Shown here in pieces: positions 1 through 8,811 of a stretch of 64,000 nucleotides of DNA (its first letter is position 1; each line of letters begins with the position of its first letter). The DNA is taken from NCBI GenBank assembly GCA_963805925.1, contig CAWDWB010000001.1, forward strand, positions 111,544 to 175,543, given 5' to 3'. This stretch comes from CAMPKL01 sp963805925 (GTDB taxonomy: Bacteria > Acidobacteriota > Terriglobia > Bryobacterales > UBA6623). A program made the position numbers and the translations under genes. The notes beneath the pieces are model-generated. The model was not told the DNA's origin. It ran no database searches and saw nothing but the letters and a program-made list of their open reading frames with translations.

Positions 1-2476
1 TGGCGACTGCCGCGGTCGCAACAATCGTGGTTAGATTGGCCCCGACATCGAAGTCGAAGCCCGCATCCAACACATTCTTCAGCAACAAGGCTGCGAAACC
101 GGAGGCCAACAAGCTACCCATGGCCCCGGCGACGAGACCCAGGATCAGGAACTCCACGGCGAAGATCTGAGCCACCTTACGGCGCGTGGCCCCTAACGTT
201 TTCAGTATGGCGGTTTCGCGGATGCGCCGGAATCGGGTAGCAACGACGCTGGAAGACAAGATGATGATTCCGCCCAGGATGGAAAAGGCGGAAACGAACT
301 GGACCACCAGGGCGATCTGGTCGACAACGCCCTGCACGATCGATAGGACATCGGCGGCGTTGATGAGCATCACGGTGGGGAACTTCGCAAACGCGTCCCG
401 CTGCAGCTCAGCCGCCTTTTCTGGGGCGATCCGGACTCCGCCAAAATAAACCGCGGGACGGCCTTCGAGCGCCTCGGGACTCAGCGTGAAGTAGGCGTTC
501 GAGCCCATGCGAATCGATTCCATGCGCACGATCGCGGCAACCTTGGCGGTGACCGTGTCGGCGCCCACGATCCACTGCAGTTCGTCGCCAACGGAGATGT
601 CGAGCGTTTCGGCGGCGTCGTCTCGAACCGCGACGAAGGAACCTTGGCGATCGGCAGGCCACCAGGCCCCGGCGATCACCTCATACTCTTCGGGCTGCTT
701 CTCAAACGAGGTGATGCCGCGGCTGGCGCGGTAACGGTTGGCGTTTTCGTCCAGGTTCATGTCGGCGAGGTCGACGCCGTTGATGGAGTTGAGCCGGGCT
801 GCGACCGAGGGCACGAGTTCGACGGGACCCTCGATTCCGGGATAGTTTTCGAGCAGTTCTACCAGGCCGTCGCGCTCGACGTTCGTCACGTTGATAAGGA
901 ACACGTTGGGCATGTCAGGCGGCGCGCTGCGAGTCATCTGTGTGATGACGGACGTCTGGATGAGGTAGATGGACAGGGTGAAAGTGACTCCGACTCCCAA
1001 CGCGACGAGGATAGCTTCCGCGTGGACGCCGGGGCGATAGAGATTGGCGATGCCATGACGCACGGCCATCGGCAGGCGGAAAGGAAGCCATCCGGGAAGG
1101 AGCCTCAGGACCCGCAGCAATACCCAGGCCGTCGCCGACAACACGGCTAGACTGACGACCAAGCCGCCGGCAAACCACAGCCCCATGCGGACCGAATCTC
1201 CTAACCAGGCGGCCGTCGCTGCGAGCCCGGCTGCGATCAACAGACCGATGCCCGCAGAGCTTTTGCGGTCGGCAAACTTCTCGCGCCATCTCTTACGGCT
1301 GCCTTCCATCTCGCGGCGAAAGATCAGCGCCGGGCGAATCCGGCGAATGGAGAGCAACGGCGGCAAGCTGAACAGCAGGGTGGTCAGGATGCCGATCAGC
1401 ATGGCCTGGGCGGCGGCAGCGGGTTGCCACTCCAGGCGAGGTGCGTCGGGAAAGTAGCTGGCGATAAACCAAGGAGCGCCGGCCTGGACGAGATAGCCCA
1501 GGAAGACGCCGAGCAGGCTGCCGGCTAGCCCGAGACCCAAGGCCTGAGCGAAGTAGATGCGAATGATCTGCGACGAACGGGCGCCGACGCACTTCATGAT
1601 CGCGATGGTGTCGAGGCGCTGCTGCAGGTGCGAGTGCATGGCCATGCCGACCCCGAGGGCGCCGACGATCATGGCGACCAGGCTGACCAGGCTCAGAAAG
1701 TTCGTGGCTCGGTCGAGGCCGCGGCGGATGGTGGGGTGAGTTTCGCGAAAATCGGCGATACGGTTGCTTCGGAAGGTCGCTTCGAGGCGCTTGCGGGCGG
1801 CATCGATGGTCAGGCCCTCGGCGGGCAGCTTAAACAGATAGCGCTGCGAAGCCCGGCTGCCGCGGACGATCAAGCCGCTACGGTCCAGCGCCTGGTGACT
1901 GAGCAGGACACGCGGACCCACGTTAAGGCTGCCGGTCATCCGGTCGGGTTCGACCGCGATGATCCCCGCGATGGTGAACGAGGCGTCGCCGAGCTTCACC
2001 TGATCGCCGACGGCGGCGCCCAGCCTCAGCAGCAAGTCGTCGGTGACGATAACGGTATCGGCGTCTAGGATCTGGGCGGGGTCGGACGGGGGACGTGTCT
2101 CGAGACGTCCGTAGAACGGATAGAGCGCAGGGTCGACGGCTTTCACCGAGACCATCAGAGGCCGCGCGCCTGTCGACATCATGGAGACCGTCTCGGTGAC
2201 CAGCGTCACCTGTGCGCCGTCGGCGGCCAAGGCGTCGATCGCGGCTTGCTCGTCGCGGTCGGGTAAGTTGAACAGACGCAGCGACAGGTCAGCCGCCATC
2301 AGGGTTCGCGCGTCACGCAGCAGCATGTCGCGGAAGGAGGCCGAGAAGCCTCGAACTCCGCTCAGCGCTCCGACTCCGGCGGCGACGGCGAGGATGACGA
2401 ACAGGAATTTACCCGCGGATGCGCGCGATTCGCGCCAAGCGATCTTGAGTGCGCTACGCCAAAGACGGGGAAGCAT
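1..2476 (-). CDS. ABC transporter permease, YbbP/FtsX-MacB type (partial, 3' end outside window)
   Basis: Translating the minus strand from the ATG at 2476 gives an open frame to base 1, about 825 residues, so only a short C-terminal piece is missing. It opens MLPRLWRSALKIAWRESRAS followed by a membrane segment (KFLFVILAVAAGVGAL). A large extracytoplasmic domain then leads into a cluster of membrane helices (FLSLVSLVAMIVGALGVGMAM). A second soluble domain and another helix block near the window edge end in the FtsX-type stretch RFRRIRETAILKTLGATRRK. The two-FtsX-domain layout and ~830-residue length match the YbbP family, predicted to move lipids or hydrophobic compounds out of the inner membrane. 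Its start overlaps the end of the ATPase gene by 23 bp, which implies translational coupling. The substrate is unknown. Confidence 0.85.
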   Translation of the reverse strand, partial: MLPRLWRSALKIAWRESRASAGKFLFVILAVAAGVGALSGVRGFSASFRDMLLRDARTLMAADLSLRLFNLPDRDEQAAIDALAADGAQVTLVTETVSMMSTGARPLMVSVKAVDPALYPFYGRLETRPPSDPAQILDADTVIVTDDLLLRLGAAVGDQVKLGDASFTIAGIIAVEPDRMTGSLNVGPRVLLSHQALDRSGLIVRGSRASQRYLFKLPAEGLTIDAARKRLEATFRSNRIADFRETHPTIRRGLDRATNFLSLVSLVAMIVGALGVGMAMHSHLQQRLDTIAIMKCVGARSSQIIRIYFAQALGLGLAGSLLGVFLGYLVQAGAPWFIASYFPDAPRLEWQPAAAAQAMLIGILTTLLFSLPPLLSIRRIRPALIFRREMEGSRKRWREKFADRKSSAGIGLLIAAGLAATAAWLGDSVRMGLWFAGGLVVSLAVLSATAWVLLRVLRLLPGWLPFRLPMAVRHGIANLYRPGVHAEAILVALGVGVTFTLSIYLIQTSVITQMTRSAPPDMPNVFLINVTNVERDGLVELLENYPGIEGPVELVPSVAARLNSINGVDLADMNLDENANRYRASRGITSFEKQPEEYEVIAGAWWPADRQGSFVAVRDDAAETLDISVGDELQWIVGADTVTAKVAAIVRMESIRMGSNAYFTLSPEALEGRPAVYFGGVRIAPEKAAELQRDAFAKFPTVMLINAADVLSIVQGVVDQIALVVQFVSAFSILGGIIILSSSVVATRFRRIRETAILKTLGATRRKVAQIFAVEFLILGLVAGAMGSLLASGFAALLLKNVLDAGFDFDVGANLTTIVATAAVA

Positions 2477-3179
2477 GGGCGTTACTTGCAGTGAGTTCGT
2501 CGGAAACGATTTCGCCGTCTTGCAGGGTGATCACGCGGTCGGCGCGGTTGGCCAGGTTTTCGTCGTGGGTCACCAAGACCAGGGTCGTGCCTTCTTGGCG
2601 ATTCAGCTGCTCCAACATCTCCAGAACGTGGGCGCCGTTGGCTGTGTCGAGGTTGCCGGTCGGCTCGTCGGCGAGGATCAGCGGAGGACGGGAGACAAAC
2701 GCGCGGGCCAACGCGACTCGCTGCTGCTCGCCCCCGGAGAGTTGGATCGGGTAGTGGTCGTGACGGTCTACGAGGCCCACTGCATCCAGCAACTCGCGGG
2801 CCCTGCCGACGCCGCCGTCGCCTTCGCCGACGAGGTCAAGGGGAAGCAGCACGTTCTCCTCGGCGGTGAGCGTGGGAACGAGTTGATAGGACTGGAATAC
2901 GAAGCCGACCTTTCGAGCTCGCAGGACGGCCATGCGGTCCTCATCCAAGCGGCTGATCTCTTCGCCGTCGATGAAAACCGAGCCGCTAGTAGGGGAGTCC
3001 AAACCGGCCAGCAGGCCCAGAAGGGTGCTCTTGCCGCTGCCCGACGGTCCACGAATGGCGGCGAACTGCCCGCGGGGAATGGCGAAGTCGAGACCACGCA
3101 GGATGCGCACCTCATGGGTGCCGCTGTTGATGGTCTTGACGAGGCTTTTGACCTCCAAGATAGGCGTGGAATTCGACAC
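2454..3179 (-). CDS. ABC transporter ATP-binding protein (YbbA/LolD-like)
   Basis: This 241-residue nucleotide-binding subunit has Walker A GPSGSGKST (residues 44-52), the Q-loop region VFQSYQL, the signature LSGGEQQ (147-153), Walker B LILADEP (167-173) followed by TGNLD, and the switch histidine in VTHDE. The length and the TGNLD-type Walker B are usual for the LolD/MacB/YbbA subfamily, which works with FtsX-like permeases. It is the first gene of a two-gene minus-strand operon with the overlapping permease. It diverges from the esterase gene starting near 3205, with only about 25-30 bp between starts. E. coli has the same neighbourhood (tesA divergent from ybbA-ybbP), which supports the YbbAP assignment over LolD. 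Membrane-associated; substrate unknown. Confidence 0.92.
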   Translation of the reverse strand: MSNSTPILEVKSLVKTINSGTHEVRILRGLDFAIPRGQFAAIRGPSGSGKSTLLGLLAGLDSPTSGSVFIDGEEISRLDEDRMAVLRARKVGFVFQSYQLVPTLTAEENVLLPLDLVGEGDGGVGRARELLDAVGLVDRHDHYPIQLSGGEQQRVALARAFVSRPPLILADEPTGNLDTANGAHVLEMLEQLNRQEGTTLVLVTHDENLANRADRVITLQDGEIVSDELTASNAHASPSLA

Positions 3180-3204
3180 GGTCAGGGGAAAGAATTAGTA
3201 TGAC

Positions 3205-3906
3205 ATGCAGTGGGAAAACTGCTTTCTTTCGTTACAGTTCTGCTGCTGGCGGGGTGTTCGGCGGCTCCCGCGCCGCCGCCTGGAGGCGACGCCGGAGGCG
3301 GTTCGCCCGAGCGCTCCCGAGGTTCCCGCCGATGCGGCGATCATCGTCGCCTTCGGCGACAGTTTGACCGCCGGGCTAGGCTTGGCGCCGGAAGACAGCT
3401 ACCCGTCCCTGCTGCAAAATCTGCTGCTCGACGAAGGCTTTCCTTATCGCGTGATCAATGAGGGCGTCAGCGGCGACACGTCAGCGACCGCCTTGGCTCG
3501 CGTGGACACGGCAGCGTCCGAGCATGCCGAACTGGTGCTGGTGGCCATCGGGGCTAACGACGGGCTGCGGGGCTTGCCGGTGGACGAGATGGAGAAGAAT
3601 CTGCGCGAGATCGTGCGCCGCTTCGAGGCAGCCGGCAGCCGGGTGGCGCTGGCGGGAATGCGCATTCCGCCCAACATGGGGCCCGAGTATGTCGAAGATT
3701 TTGAAGCGGTTTTCCCCCGTGTGGCGCAAGATATGGATATACCGCTGCTGCCTTTTCTATTGGAAGGGGTGGCGGCGGATCCGAATCTCAATCAGGACGA
3801 CGGAATTCATCCGAACGAAGAGGGAGCTCGAATGGTTGCAAGACTTGTAGCGGACTTTGTGAAGCCTCTTCTGCGGCGCAGAGAGAAAGAAGCGGCAACG
3901 GAGTGA
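3205..3906 (+). CDS. SGNH-family esterase/lysophospholipase L1-like (TesA type) with out-of-frame lipoprotein signal
   Basis: The catalytic part is clear. Block I is IIVAFGDSLTAG with the nucleophile Ser. Block III is AIGANDGLRG, and block V near the C-terminus is DGIHPNEEGA with the catalytic Asp and His. These are the SGNH hydrolase blocks of TesA-like arylesterases. The N-terminus read in this frame is Arg-rich and not a signal. Starting at GTG 3210, however, a second frame encodes MGKLLSFVTVLLLAGCSAAP, a textbook lipoprotein signal with lipobox LAGC. The two frames must join between about 3265 and 3300, in a GC-rich repeat-like stretch. The gene is therefore probably a periplasmic lipoprotein esterase carrying one indel, either a sequencing error or a real frameshift. 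It diverges from the YbbA-like ATPase, and its stop overlaps the DUF1499 start. Confidence 0.8.
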   Translation: MQWENCFLSLQFCCWRGVRRLPRRRLEATPEAVRPSAPEVPADAAIIVAFGDSLTAGLGLAPEDSYPSLLQNLLLDEGFPYRVINEGVSGDTSATALARVDTAASEHAELVLVAIGANDGLRGLPVDEMEKNLREIVRRFEAAGSRVALAGMRIPPNMGPEYVEDFEAVFPRVAQDMDIPLLPFLLEGVAADPNLNQDDGIHPNEEGARMVARLVADFVKPLLRRREKEAATE

Positions 3907-4430
3907 TCCGCACCACGTTGGTCTACACACTATTAGGACTGCTGGCGGTTGTAACGGCGTACGTCGCTTTGGCGGCGATCCAGGGCCGCAAAGAGGCTCT
4001 GGCCTTGGTCTTTGGCCCGGTCCAGCGTGAGCCGGTGGACTTTCCCACGTTGAAGCTGAAAGATACGCCCAACCAATATTTGGTTTGCCCCGAGGACTAT
4101 TGCGCTGCTCAGGCGCATGCGGTCGCGCCGACTTTCCCCGTACCCGTGCAAGAGTTGCAGGACGTGTGGTTCGACGTGGTCTCGAAACAGCCATCGACAA
4201 AAGTGATCGCCAGCGACGAGGCAGCGCGGCAATTCGACATCGAGACGCTGACGCCGTTGGTCGGTTTTCCCGATACGATCACGGTGCGCTTTCTGGAGAC
4301 TCCCGGCGGGGGCTCGACGTTGGCCATTTATAGCCGATCTTTCTACGGGAAGTCCGACCTCGGGGCCAACAAGAAGCGCATCGATGCCTGGTTAGGGAAG
4401 ATAGCTGCGAGGTTGAGCCGAAACGGCTGA
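3903..4430 (+). CDS. DUF1499 family protein
   Basis: This 175-residue protein starts at GTG 3903, overlapping the esterase stop by 4 bp (GTGA), so the two are translationally coupled. Residues 5-25 form one membrane segment or signal anchor (LVYTLLGLLAVVTAYVALAA). The rest matches the DUF1499 pattern: an NQYLVCP segment, a conserved-looking FDIETLTPLVGFPDTITVRF block, and IYSRSFYGKSDLGANKKRIDAWL at the end. DUF1499 proteins are envelope-associated and of unknown function. Placement after an esterase and next to a lipid-type ABC exporter is compatible with an envelope role, but that is inference. Confidence 0.8.
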   Translation: MIRTTLVYTLLGLLAVVTAYVALAAIQGRKEALALVFGPVQREPVDFPTLKLKDTPNQYLVCPEDYCAAQAHAVAPTFPVPVQELQDVWFDVVSKQPSTKVIASDEAARQFDIETLTPLVGFPDTITVRFLETPGGGSTLAIYSRSFYGKSDLGANKKRIDAWLGKIAARLSRNG

Positions 4431-4463
4431 TATGATGACCATGGCTTTGAGCTGAGATCTGCT

Positions 4464-6347
4464 ATGAAACCAGGCGCACTCACCCGACCCGGACTCTTGG
4501 TTGCCCTCCTACTGGGCATCATGTTGCCGTTCCTCTTCTCGCAGTCTCGACAAGAGCGCCGCAAGAAGTTCGAGGAGGCCACCCGCTGGAACATCCTGCG
4601 GCCGGTGGTGCGCGGCAGGCGGGCGGCCGTCGGGGCGGGAACGCCGATGGTGACGGAAGCGTCGATGCGTGTGCTGCACTCGGGCGGCAACGCAGTGGAC
4701 GCCGGAGTCGCCTCGCTGTTTGCCGGGGGCGTGAGCGAGTTTTCGCATTTCGGATTCGGCGGCGAAGCGCCGATCCTGATCCGCACGCCGGAGGGCAAAG
4801 TCATTAGCATCGCCGGAGTCGGGACGGCTCCCAAGCTGATGACGCGCGAGTTTTTCGCGGCCCGGCGCGCTTCGGGGGAAGAGGCCGCGGAAGCGCTACG
4901 CAGAGGAAAAGACGAAGGAGCGATTCCCTCGTACGGAATCCTGCCGACACTCGTTCCGAGCATGGTGGATGCCGGGTTGCTAGCGCTGAAAACGTACGGT
5001 ACGCGTTCCTTTGAAGAAACAATCCAGCCTGCATTGGATCTGGCGGACGGTTTCCCGATCGACAACCAGCGGGCGCAGTCGATTGCGCAGTCGGTCGGAT
5101 TCTTGCAAGCCTTCCCGACTTCGTTCGCGGTGTTTGCGCCGAACGGGACGATCCCCAGGCCGGGAGAGATCTTCAGTCAACCGGACTTGGCCAAAACGCT
5201 GCGCGGCATGATCCGCGCCGAGCAGAGCGCGCTGGCTGCGGGGAAGAACAGGGAACTGGCCATCGACGCCGTCCGCGACTATTTCTATCGCGGCGAGATC
5301 GCTCGAGAGATCGGAGATTTCGTCAAGAAGAACCACGGGCTGCTGCGCTACGAAGACATGGCCTCATTTCGGCTTGAGGTGGAAGAGCCGATCACAACGA
5401 CCTACCAGGACTACGAAGTCTACAAGGGATCTTTTTGGACGCAGGGCGGCGTGATGATCGAGGCGTTGAATATCCTCGAGGGCTATCCGCTGCAACAGTA
5501 CGGCTGGAACTCGCCGGAGTATATTCACTACGTCACAGAAGCGCTGAAGCTTGCCTATGCGGACCGCGATACCTGGTACGCCGATCCAAAGTTTTTCGAC
5601 GTACCGAAAGAATTGCTGACGAAAGAGTACGCCGCTGAACGACGCAAGTTGATCAGCGACACGCAGTCCTCCAAGGAATTCCGTCCGGGGCGCTTCTTTG
5701 GCATAACGCCGCCGCACCCGTCTCACTATGACGAGAATTGGCGTCCCTTGACGGACGCGCTGGCCTCGCATGACACGACGGCGCTGGCGGTAATTGACAA
5801 AGACGGCTGGATGTTTTCGGCGACGCCGTCCGGCGCCTGGATGCCCTCGGTCATCGCCGGCAACACAGGCATCCCGCTGGGACAGCGCGCACAGAGCTTT
5901 TTCATGATCGAGGATCATCCCAACGTGGTTGCGCCGGGCAAGCGCCCGCGGGTCACGCTGACGCCGACGATCGTCACGCGCCGCGGCGTGCCCTACATGA
6001 CCCTGAATACGCCCGGCGGCGACCAACAAGATCAGGCACTGTTGCAAGTTTTGTTGGACTCGATCTTGTTCGGGTTCAATCCGGAAATTGCCGTCGAGGC
6101 CCCGCGTATTCAGACTCGCCACTTGGTCGCCAGCTTTGACGACCACGCGATGGACCCGAATCTACTGCTGCTGGACGAGCGCATTCCCGAGAGCGTGCTG
6201 CAACGTCTGGTGGAGTTGGGGCATGACGTCGAACGCCGCAGCCGCTGGGACTCGGGTTCTGCACCGGTCGCTTTGAAAGTGCTGGGGAACGGCGTGATCG
6301 AAGTCGGCGCCGATCCTTACGGCTACCGCTACGCGGATGCCTGGTAA
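4464..6347 (+). CDS. Gamma-glutamyltransferase family protein
   Basis: This 627-residue member of the Ntn-hydrolase gamma-glutamyltranspeptidase family is made as one chain that normally self-cleaves before a Thr. An N-terminal hydrophobic segment (LLVALLLGIMLPFLF) suggests export. The large-subunit hallmark is GTPMVTEASMRVLHSGGNAVDAGVA in a 3-part stretch around residues 55-80. The cleavage site should be the Thr pair in ASHDTTALAVIDKDG (Thr438/Thr439), and the small-subunit block is TLNTPGGDQQDQALLQ. The usual GGSSM oxyanion loop of glutathione-specific enzymes is not obvious. The acidobacterial protein may therefore act on other gamma-glutamyl amides or as a cephalosporin-acylase-like hydrolase. 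It is a single gene with a 33-bp gap after DUF1499. Confidence 0.88.
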   Translation: MKPGALTRPGLLVALLLGIMLPFLFSQSRQERRKKFEEATRWNILRPVVRGRRAAVGAGTPMVTEASMRVLHSGGNAVDAGVASLFAGGVSEFSHFGFGGEAPILIRTPEGKVISIAGVGTAPKLMTREFFAARRASGEEAAEALRRGKDEGAIPSYGILPTLVPSMVDAGLLALKTYGTRSFEETIQPALDLADGFPIDNQRAQSIAQSVGFLQAFPTSFAVFAPNGTIPRPGEIFSQPDLAKTLRGMIRAEQSALAAGKNRELAIDAVRDYFYRGEIAREIGDFVKKNHGLLRYEDMASFRLEVEEPITTTYQDYEVYKGSFWTQGGVMIEALNILEGYPLQQYGWNSPEYIHYVTEALKLAYADRDTWYADPKFFDVPKELLTKEYAAERRKLISDTQSSKEFRPGRFFGITPPHPSHYDENWRPLTDALASHDTTALAVIDKDGWMFSATPSGAWMPSVIAGNTGIPLGQRAQSFFMIEDHPNVVAPGKRPRVTLTPTIVTRRGVPYMTLNTPGGDQQDQALLQVLLDSILFGFNPEIAVEAPRIQTRHLVASFDDHAMDPNLLLLDERIPESVLQRLVELGHDVERRSRWDSGSAPVALKVLGNGVIEVGADPYGYRYADAW

Positions 6348-6374
6348 CGTCACGAACCGACTGAATCAGTTGGT

Positions 6375-6380
6375 TATAAT
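6375..6380 (+). promoter_or_regulatory. Candidate -10 box (TATAAT)
   Basis: A perfect TATAAT lies 36 bp before the ATG of the aldehyde dehydrogenase gene, in the only intergenic space between it and the gamma-glutamyltransferase. No convincing -35 hexamer sits 16-18 bp upstream, so this is a weak call resting on the -10 match and position. Confidence 0.35.
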
Positions 6381-6416
6381 TGGGCTCTTGCCCTGCAGTG
6401 GGCTCCACAAAAAAAC

Positions 6417-7868
6417 ATGAGTGAAGCAAAACGTTTTCCCAACTACATCGCTGGCGAGTGGGTCGAAGGCGGCCAAACGTTCGAGAACCGCAGTCCCGCG
6501 AACCAGGACGACCTAGTCGGACTGTTTTCGAAGGGTACGGCAGCGGATGTGCTGCGAGCCGCCGATGCCGCGCAGGAGGCCTTTGCCGCTTGGTCGAAGA
6601 TGCCGGCTCCGGCGCGCGGCGCATTCCTGTTCAAAGTGGCCGACATTCTCGAGAAGAATCTCGACAGTTTGGCCAAGGAGATGACCCGCGAAGAGGGCAA
6701 AACCTTTCCGGAAGCGAAAGGCGAGACGATGCGGTCGATCAATATCTTCCGCTACTTCGCCGGCGAAGGATCGCGGATGGGGGGCCACTTGGTTCCCTCC
6801 GAGCGGCCCGGCGTGTTCATGTGGGCGCAGCGCAAGGCGATCGGCGTAGTGAGCCAGATCAACCCTTGGAACTTCCCCAGCGCTATCCCGGCCTGGAAGC
6901 TGGCCCCGGCATTGATCGCAGGCAATACCGTGCTGGTGAAGCCCGCTTCGGCGGCGCCGTTGTCCGCGTGGCGGATTATCGAAGCCTGCCATCTAGCGGG
7001 CATGCCCAAGGGCGTGGTGAACTTCATTGCCGGATCCGGCGGCGAAGTCGGCAACGCGATGATTGAGGCCGCACCGGTCAAGGCGGTTTCGTTTACGGGG
7101 TCGTGCGACGTCGGTCACGCGCTGCATGCGAAGGCTTCGGCACGCCGGTTGCGGATCCAGTTGGAGATGGGCGGAAAGAATCCCACGATTGTGCTGAACG
7201 ACGCCAACTTGGGCGAAGCGGTCGGCGCGGTCGTCAACGCCTCGATGTTCTCGACGGGCCAGAAGTGCACGGCAACGAGCCGCGTGATCGTCGAAGCCGG
7301 CATCTATGACGAATTCGTCGCCGCAACGGTCAAGGCCGTCAAGGCGCTCAAGGTTGGCGATGGCCTCCAAGACGGCGTCCAGATTGGACCGGCAATCGAT
7401 AAGAGCCAATTGGACATCGACCTGAAGTACTGTGAGATCGCCAAGGAAGAAGGCTGCAAAATCGAGTGCGGCGGCCGGATTCTCAACGACGGCCCGTTGG
7501 CCAAGGGCTTCTTCTTTGAACCCACGGTCATTACCGGCGTGAAGAACTCGATGCGTATCGCCCGCGAGGAAGTGTTCGGCCCGGTGCTGGCCGTAATCAA
7601 GGCCAAGGACTTCGCCGAGGCGATGTCGATCGCCAACGACACGGAGTTCGGCCTGTCGGCGTCGATTCAGACGCAGAATACGGCCCGGGTGTTCGAGTTC
7701 ATCAACAACATCGAAGCTGGCCTGGTGACCGTCAACCTGCCGAGCGCGGGCGTGGAATATCAGCTTCCGTTCGGCGGCACGAAGGGCTCCAGCTTCGGCC
7801 CCAAGGAACAGGGTCCGGCGGCGCTGGACTTCTATTCAGATTGGAAGACGGTCTACCTCAAGCCGTAA
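6417..7868 (+). CDS. Aldehyde dehydrogenase, probable 2,5-dioxovalerate (alpha-ketoglutarate semialdehyde) dehydrogenase
   Basis: This 483-residue NAD(P)-dependent aldehyde dehydrogenase has the general-base Glu250 in LEMGGKNP and the nucleophile Cys284 in GQKCTATSR. It also has the NPWNFP segment and the late EEVFGPVLAVIKA block. Length and motifs are those of the KGSADH/gucD/XacF group that oxidises 2,5-dioxopentanoate to 2-oxoglutarate at the end of pentose and hexarate oxidation. That substrate call rests mainly on the next gene, a FAH-superfamily enzyme that fits the dehydratase or hydrolase of such routes. The nearest alternative is a succinate-semialdehyde-type enzyme. Cytoplasmic. A strong hairpin between the two genes may tune the downstream gene. 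Confidence 0.87.
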   Translation: MSEAKRFPNYIAGEWVEGGQTFENRSPANQDDLVGLFSKGTAADVLRAADAAQEAFAAWSKMPAPARGAFLFKVADILEKNLDSLAKEMTREEGKTFPEAKGETMRSINIFRYFAGEGSRMGGHLVPSERPGVFMWAQRKAIGVVSQINPWNFPSAIPAWKLAPALIAGNTVLVKPASAAPLSAWRIIEACHLAGMPKGVVNFIAGSGGEVGNAMIEAAPVKAVSFTGSCDVGHALHAKASARRLRIQLEMGGKNPTIVLNDANLGEAVGAVVNASMFSTGQKCTATSRVIVEAGIYDEFVAATVKAVKALKVGDGLQDGVQIGPAIDKSQLDIDLKYCEIAKEEGCKIECGGRILNDGPLAKGFFFEPTVITGVKNSMRIAREEVFGPVLAVIKAKDFAEAMSIANDTEFGLSASIQTQNTARVFEFINNIEAGLVTVNLPSAGVEYQLPFGGTKGSSFGPKEQGPAALDFYSDWKTVYLKP

Positions 7869-7899
7869 CTGCGGCCAGGGATCGGCAGGGATCGATACC

Positions 7900-7930
7900 G
7901 GGCGGACGCACCGAGCGTCCGCCCGTTTAA
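7900..7930 (+). terminator. Intercistronic hairpin
   Basis: A perfect 10-bp stem (GGGCGGACGC / GCGTCCGCCC, loop ACCGA) is followed by GTTTAA. It lies 31 bp after the aldehyde dehydrogenase stop and 18 bp before the next start. The T run is short, so it may be a partial terminator or an mRNA-stabilising hairpin within an operon. Confidence 0.55.
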
Positions 7931-7942
7931 GTAGGCAAGTTC

Positions 7943-8788
7943 ATGAAACTCACACAAGTCCACCAAGGCGACCAGTTGGTTGCAGCGATCGTGGAAGGCG
8001 ACAAGTACCGCCTGATTCCGGGGCAAACGACGGCCTCGCTCATCGTGCAGGCGGAAATTTCGGGCAAACCGCTCTCCGTGATTGCAGCGGCGTTGGCGGT
8101 CGACAACCTGATCGACGCCAAGGCGGGCATTCCGATTACGCCGCCTGAGGTTTGGGGAGCGGGCTGCACCTATGCTCCCAGCGCGGAGTTCCGCGATACG
8201 CAAGTCGGCGGGGACGAGGGCATGTACGCCTACGTGCACAACACTGACCACCGGCCGGAGTTGTTCGAGAAGGGCGGCTCGCGGGTCTGCGTGGGGCCGG
8301 GCGAAGGCATCGGCATTCGCAGCGATTCGAAATTCACGGCGCCCGAGCCGGAACTGGCGCTGGCCGTGAACTCCAAGGGCGAGATCCAGGGCTACATGGT
8401 GGGCAACGACGTGTCTGCCTGGGATATCGAGCGCGAGAACGCCCTTTACCTGCCGCAGTCGAAAGTATTCGATCGCTGCGTCGCGCTGGGCCCAGTGCTG
8501 GTCACGCCGGACGAAATCGCCAACCCGTATGAGCTGCAGATGACCTGCACGATCACGCGCGGCGATCAAACAACTTTTTCCGGAACGTGCTCCACCAACC
8601 AACTTCGTCGTAAATTTGAAGAGTTAGTGAAATATTTATTGCAGTCGAACACGGTGCCCGCGGCAACGGTTCTGTTTACGGGCACGGGGATCATCGTCAC
8701 ACAAGAGGCTGCGCTGCAGCCGGGTGACGTGGTGTCGATCTCGGTGCCGGAAATCGGGACTCTGGCCAATCCGGCAGTGATCGTGTAG
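7943..8788 (+). CDS. Fumarylacetoacetate hydrolase-fold protein (FAH superfamily, sugar-acid catabolism)
   Basis: This 281-residue protein has a C-terminal FAH-like catalytic fold. Recognisable features are the VWGAGCTYAPSAEFR entry segment, the metal-ligand region PEPELALAVNSKGEIQGY, GNDVSAWDIERENALYLPQSKVFD, and the late TGTGII loop before GDVVSISVPEIG. Members of this subgroup include 2-keto-3-deoxy-pentonate dehydratases and related hydrolases. They often sit beside alpha-ketoglutarate semialdehyde dehydrogenase, as here. The inferred route is Weimberg-like: sugar acid, 2-keto-3-deoxy acid, 2,5-dioxovalerate, then 2-oxoglutarate. The exact substrate cannot be read from sequence. Cytoplasmic and metal dependent by family. 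Confidence 0.82.
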   Translation: MKLTQVHQGDQLVAAIVEGDKYRLIPGQTTASLIVQAEISGKPLSVIAAALAVDNLIDAKAGIPITPPEVWGAGCTYAPSAEFRDTQVGGDEGMYAYVHNTDHRPELFEKGGSRVCVGPGEGIGIRSDSKFTAPEPELALAVNSKGEIQGYMVGNDVSAWDIERENALYLPQSKVFDRCVALGPVLVTPDEIANPYELQMTCTITRGDQTTFSGTCSTNQLRRKFEELVKYLLQSNTVPAATVLFTGTGIIVTQEAALQPGDVVSISVPEIGTLANPAVIV

Positions 8789-8811
8789 ACTCGCCCGCAC
8801 GAGGCAAAGGC

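Noticed and set aside
2181..3203. 340-residue plus-strand frame opposite the ABC transporter genes
   Set aside because: It is antisense to the ATPase with Walker motifs, and its product has no recognisable domain; a codon shadow in GC-rich DNA.
5364..6146. 260-residue minus-strand frame inside the gamma-glutamyltransferase gene
   Set aside because: Arg-rich, no family, fully covered by a well-supported gene on the other strand.
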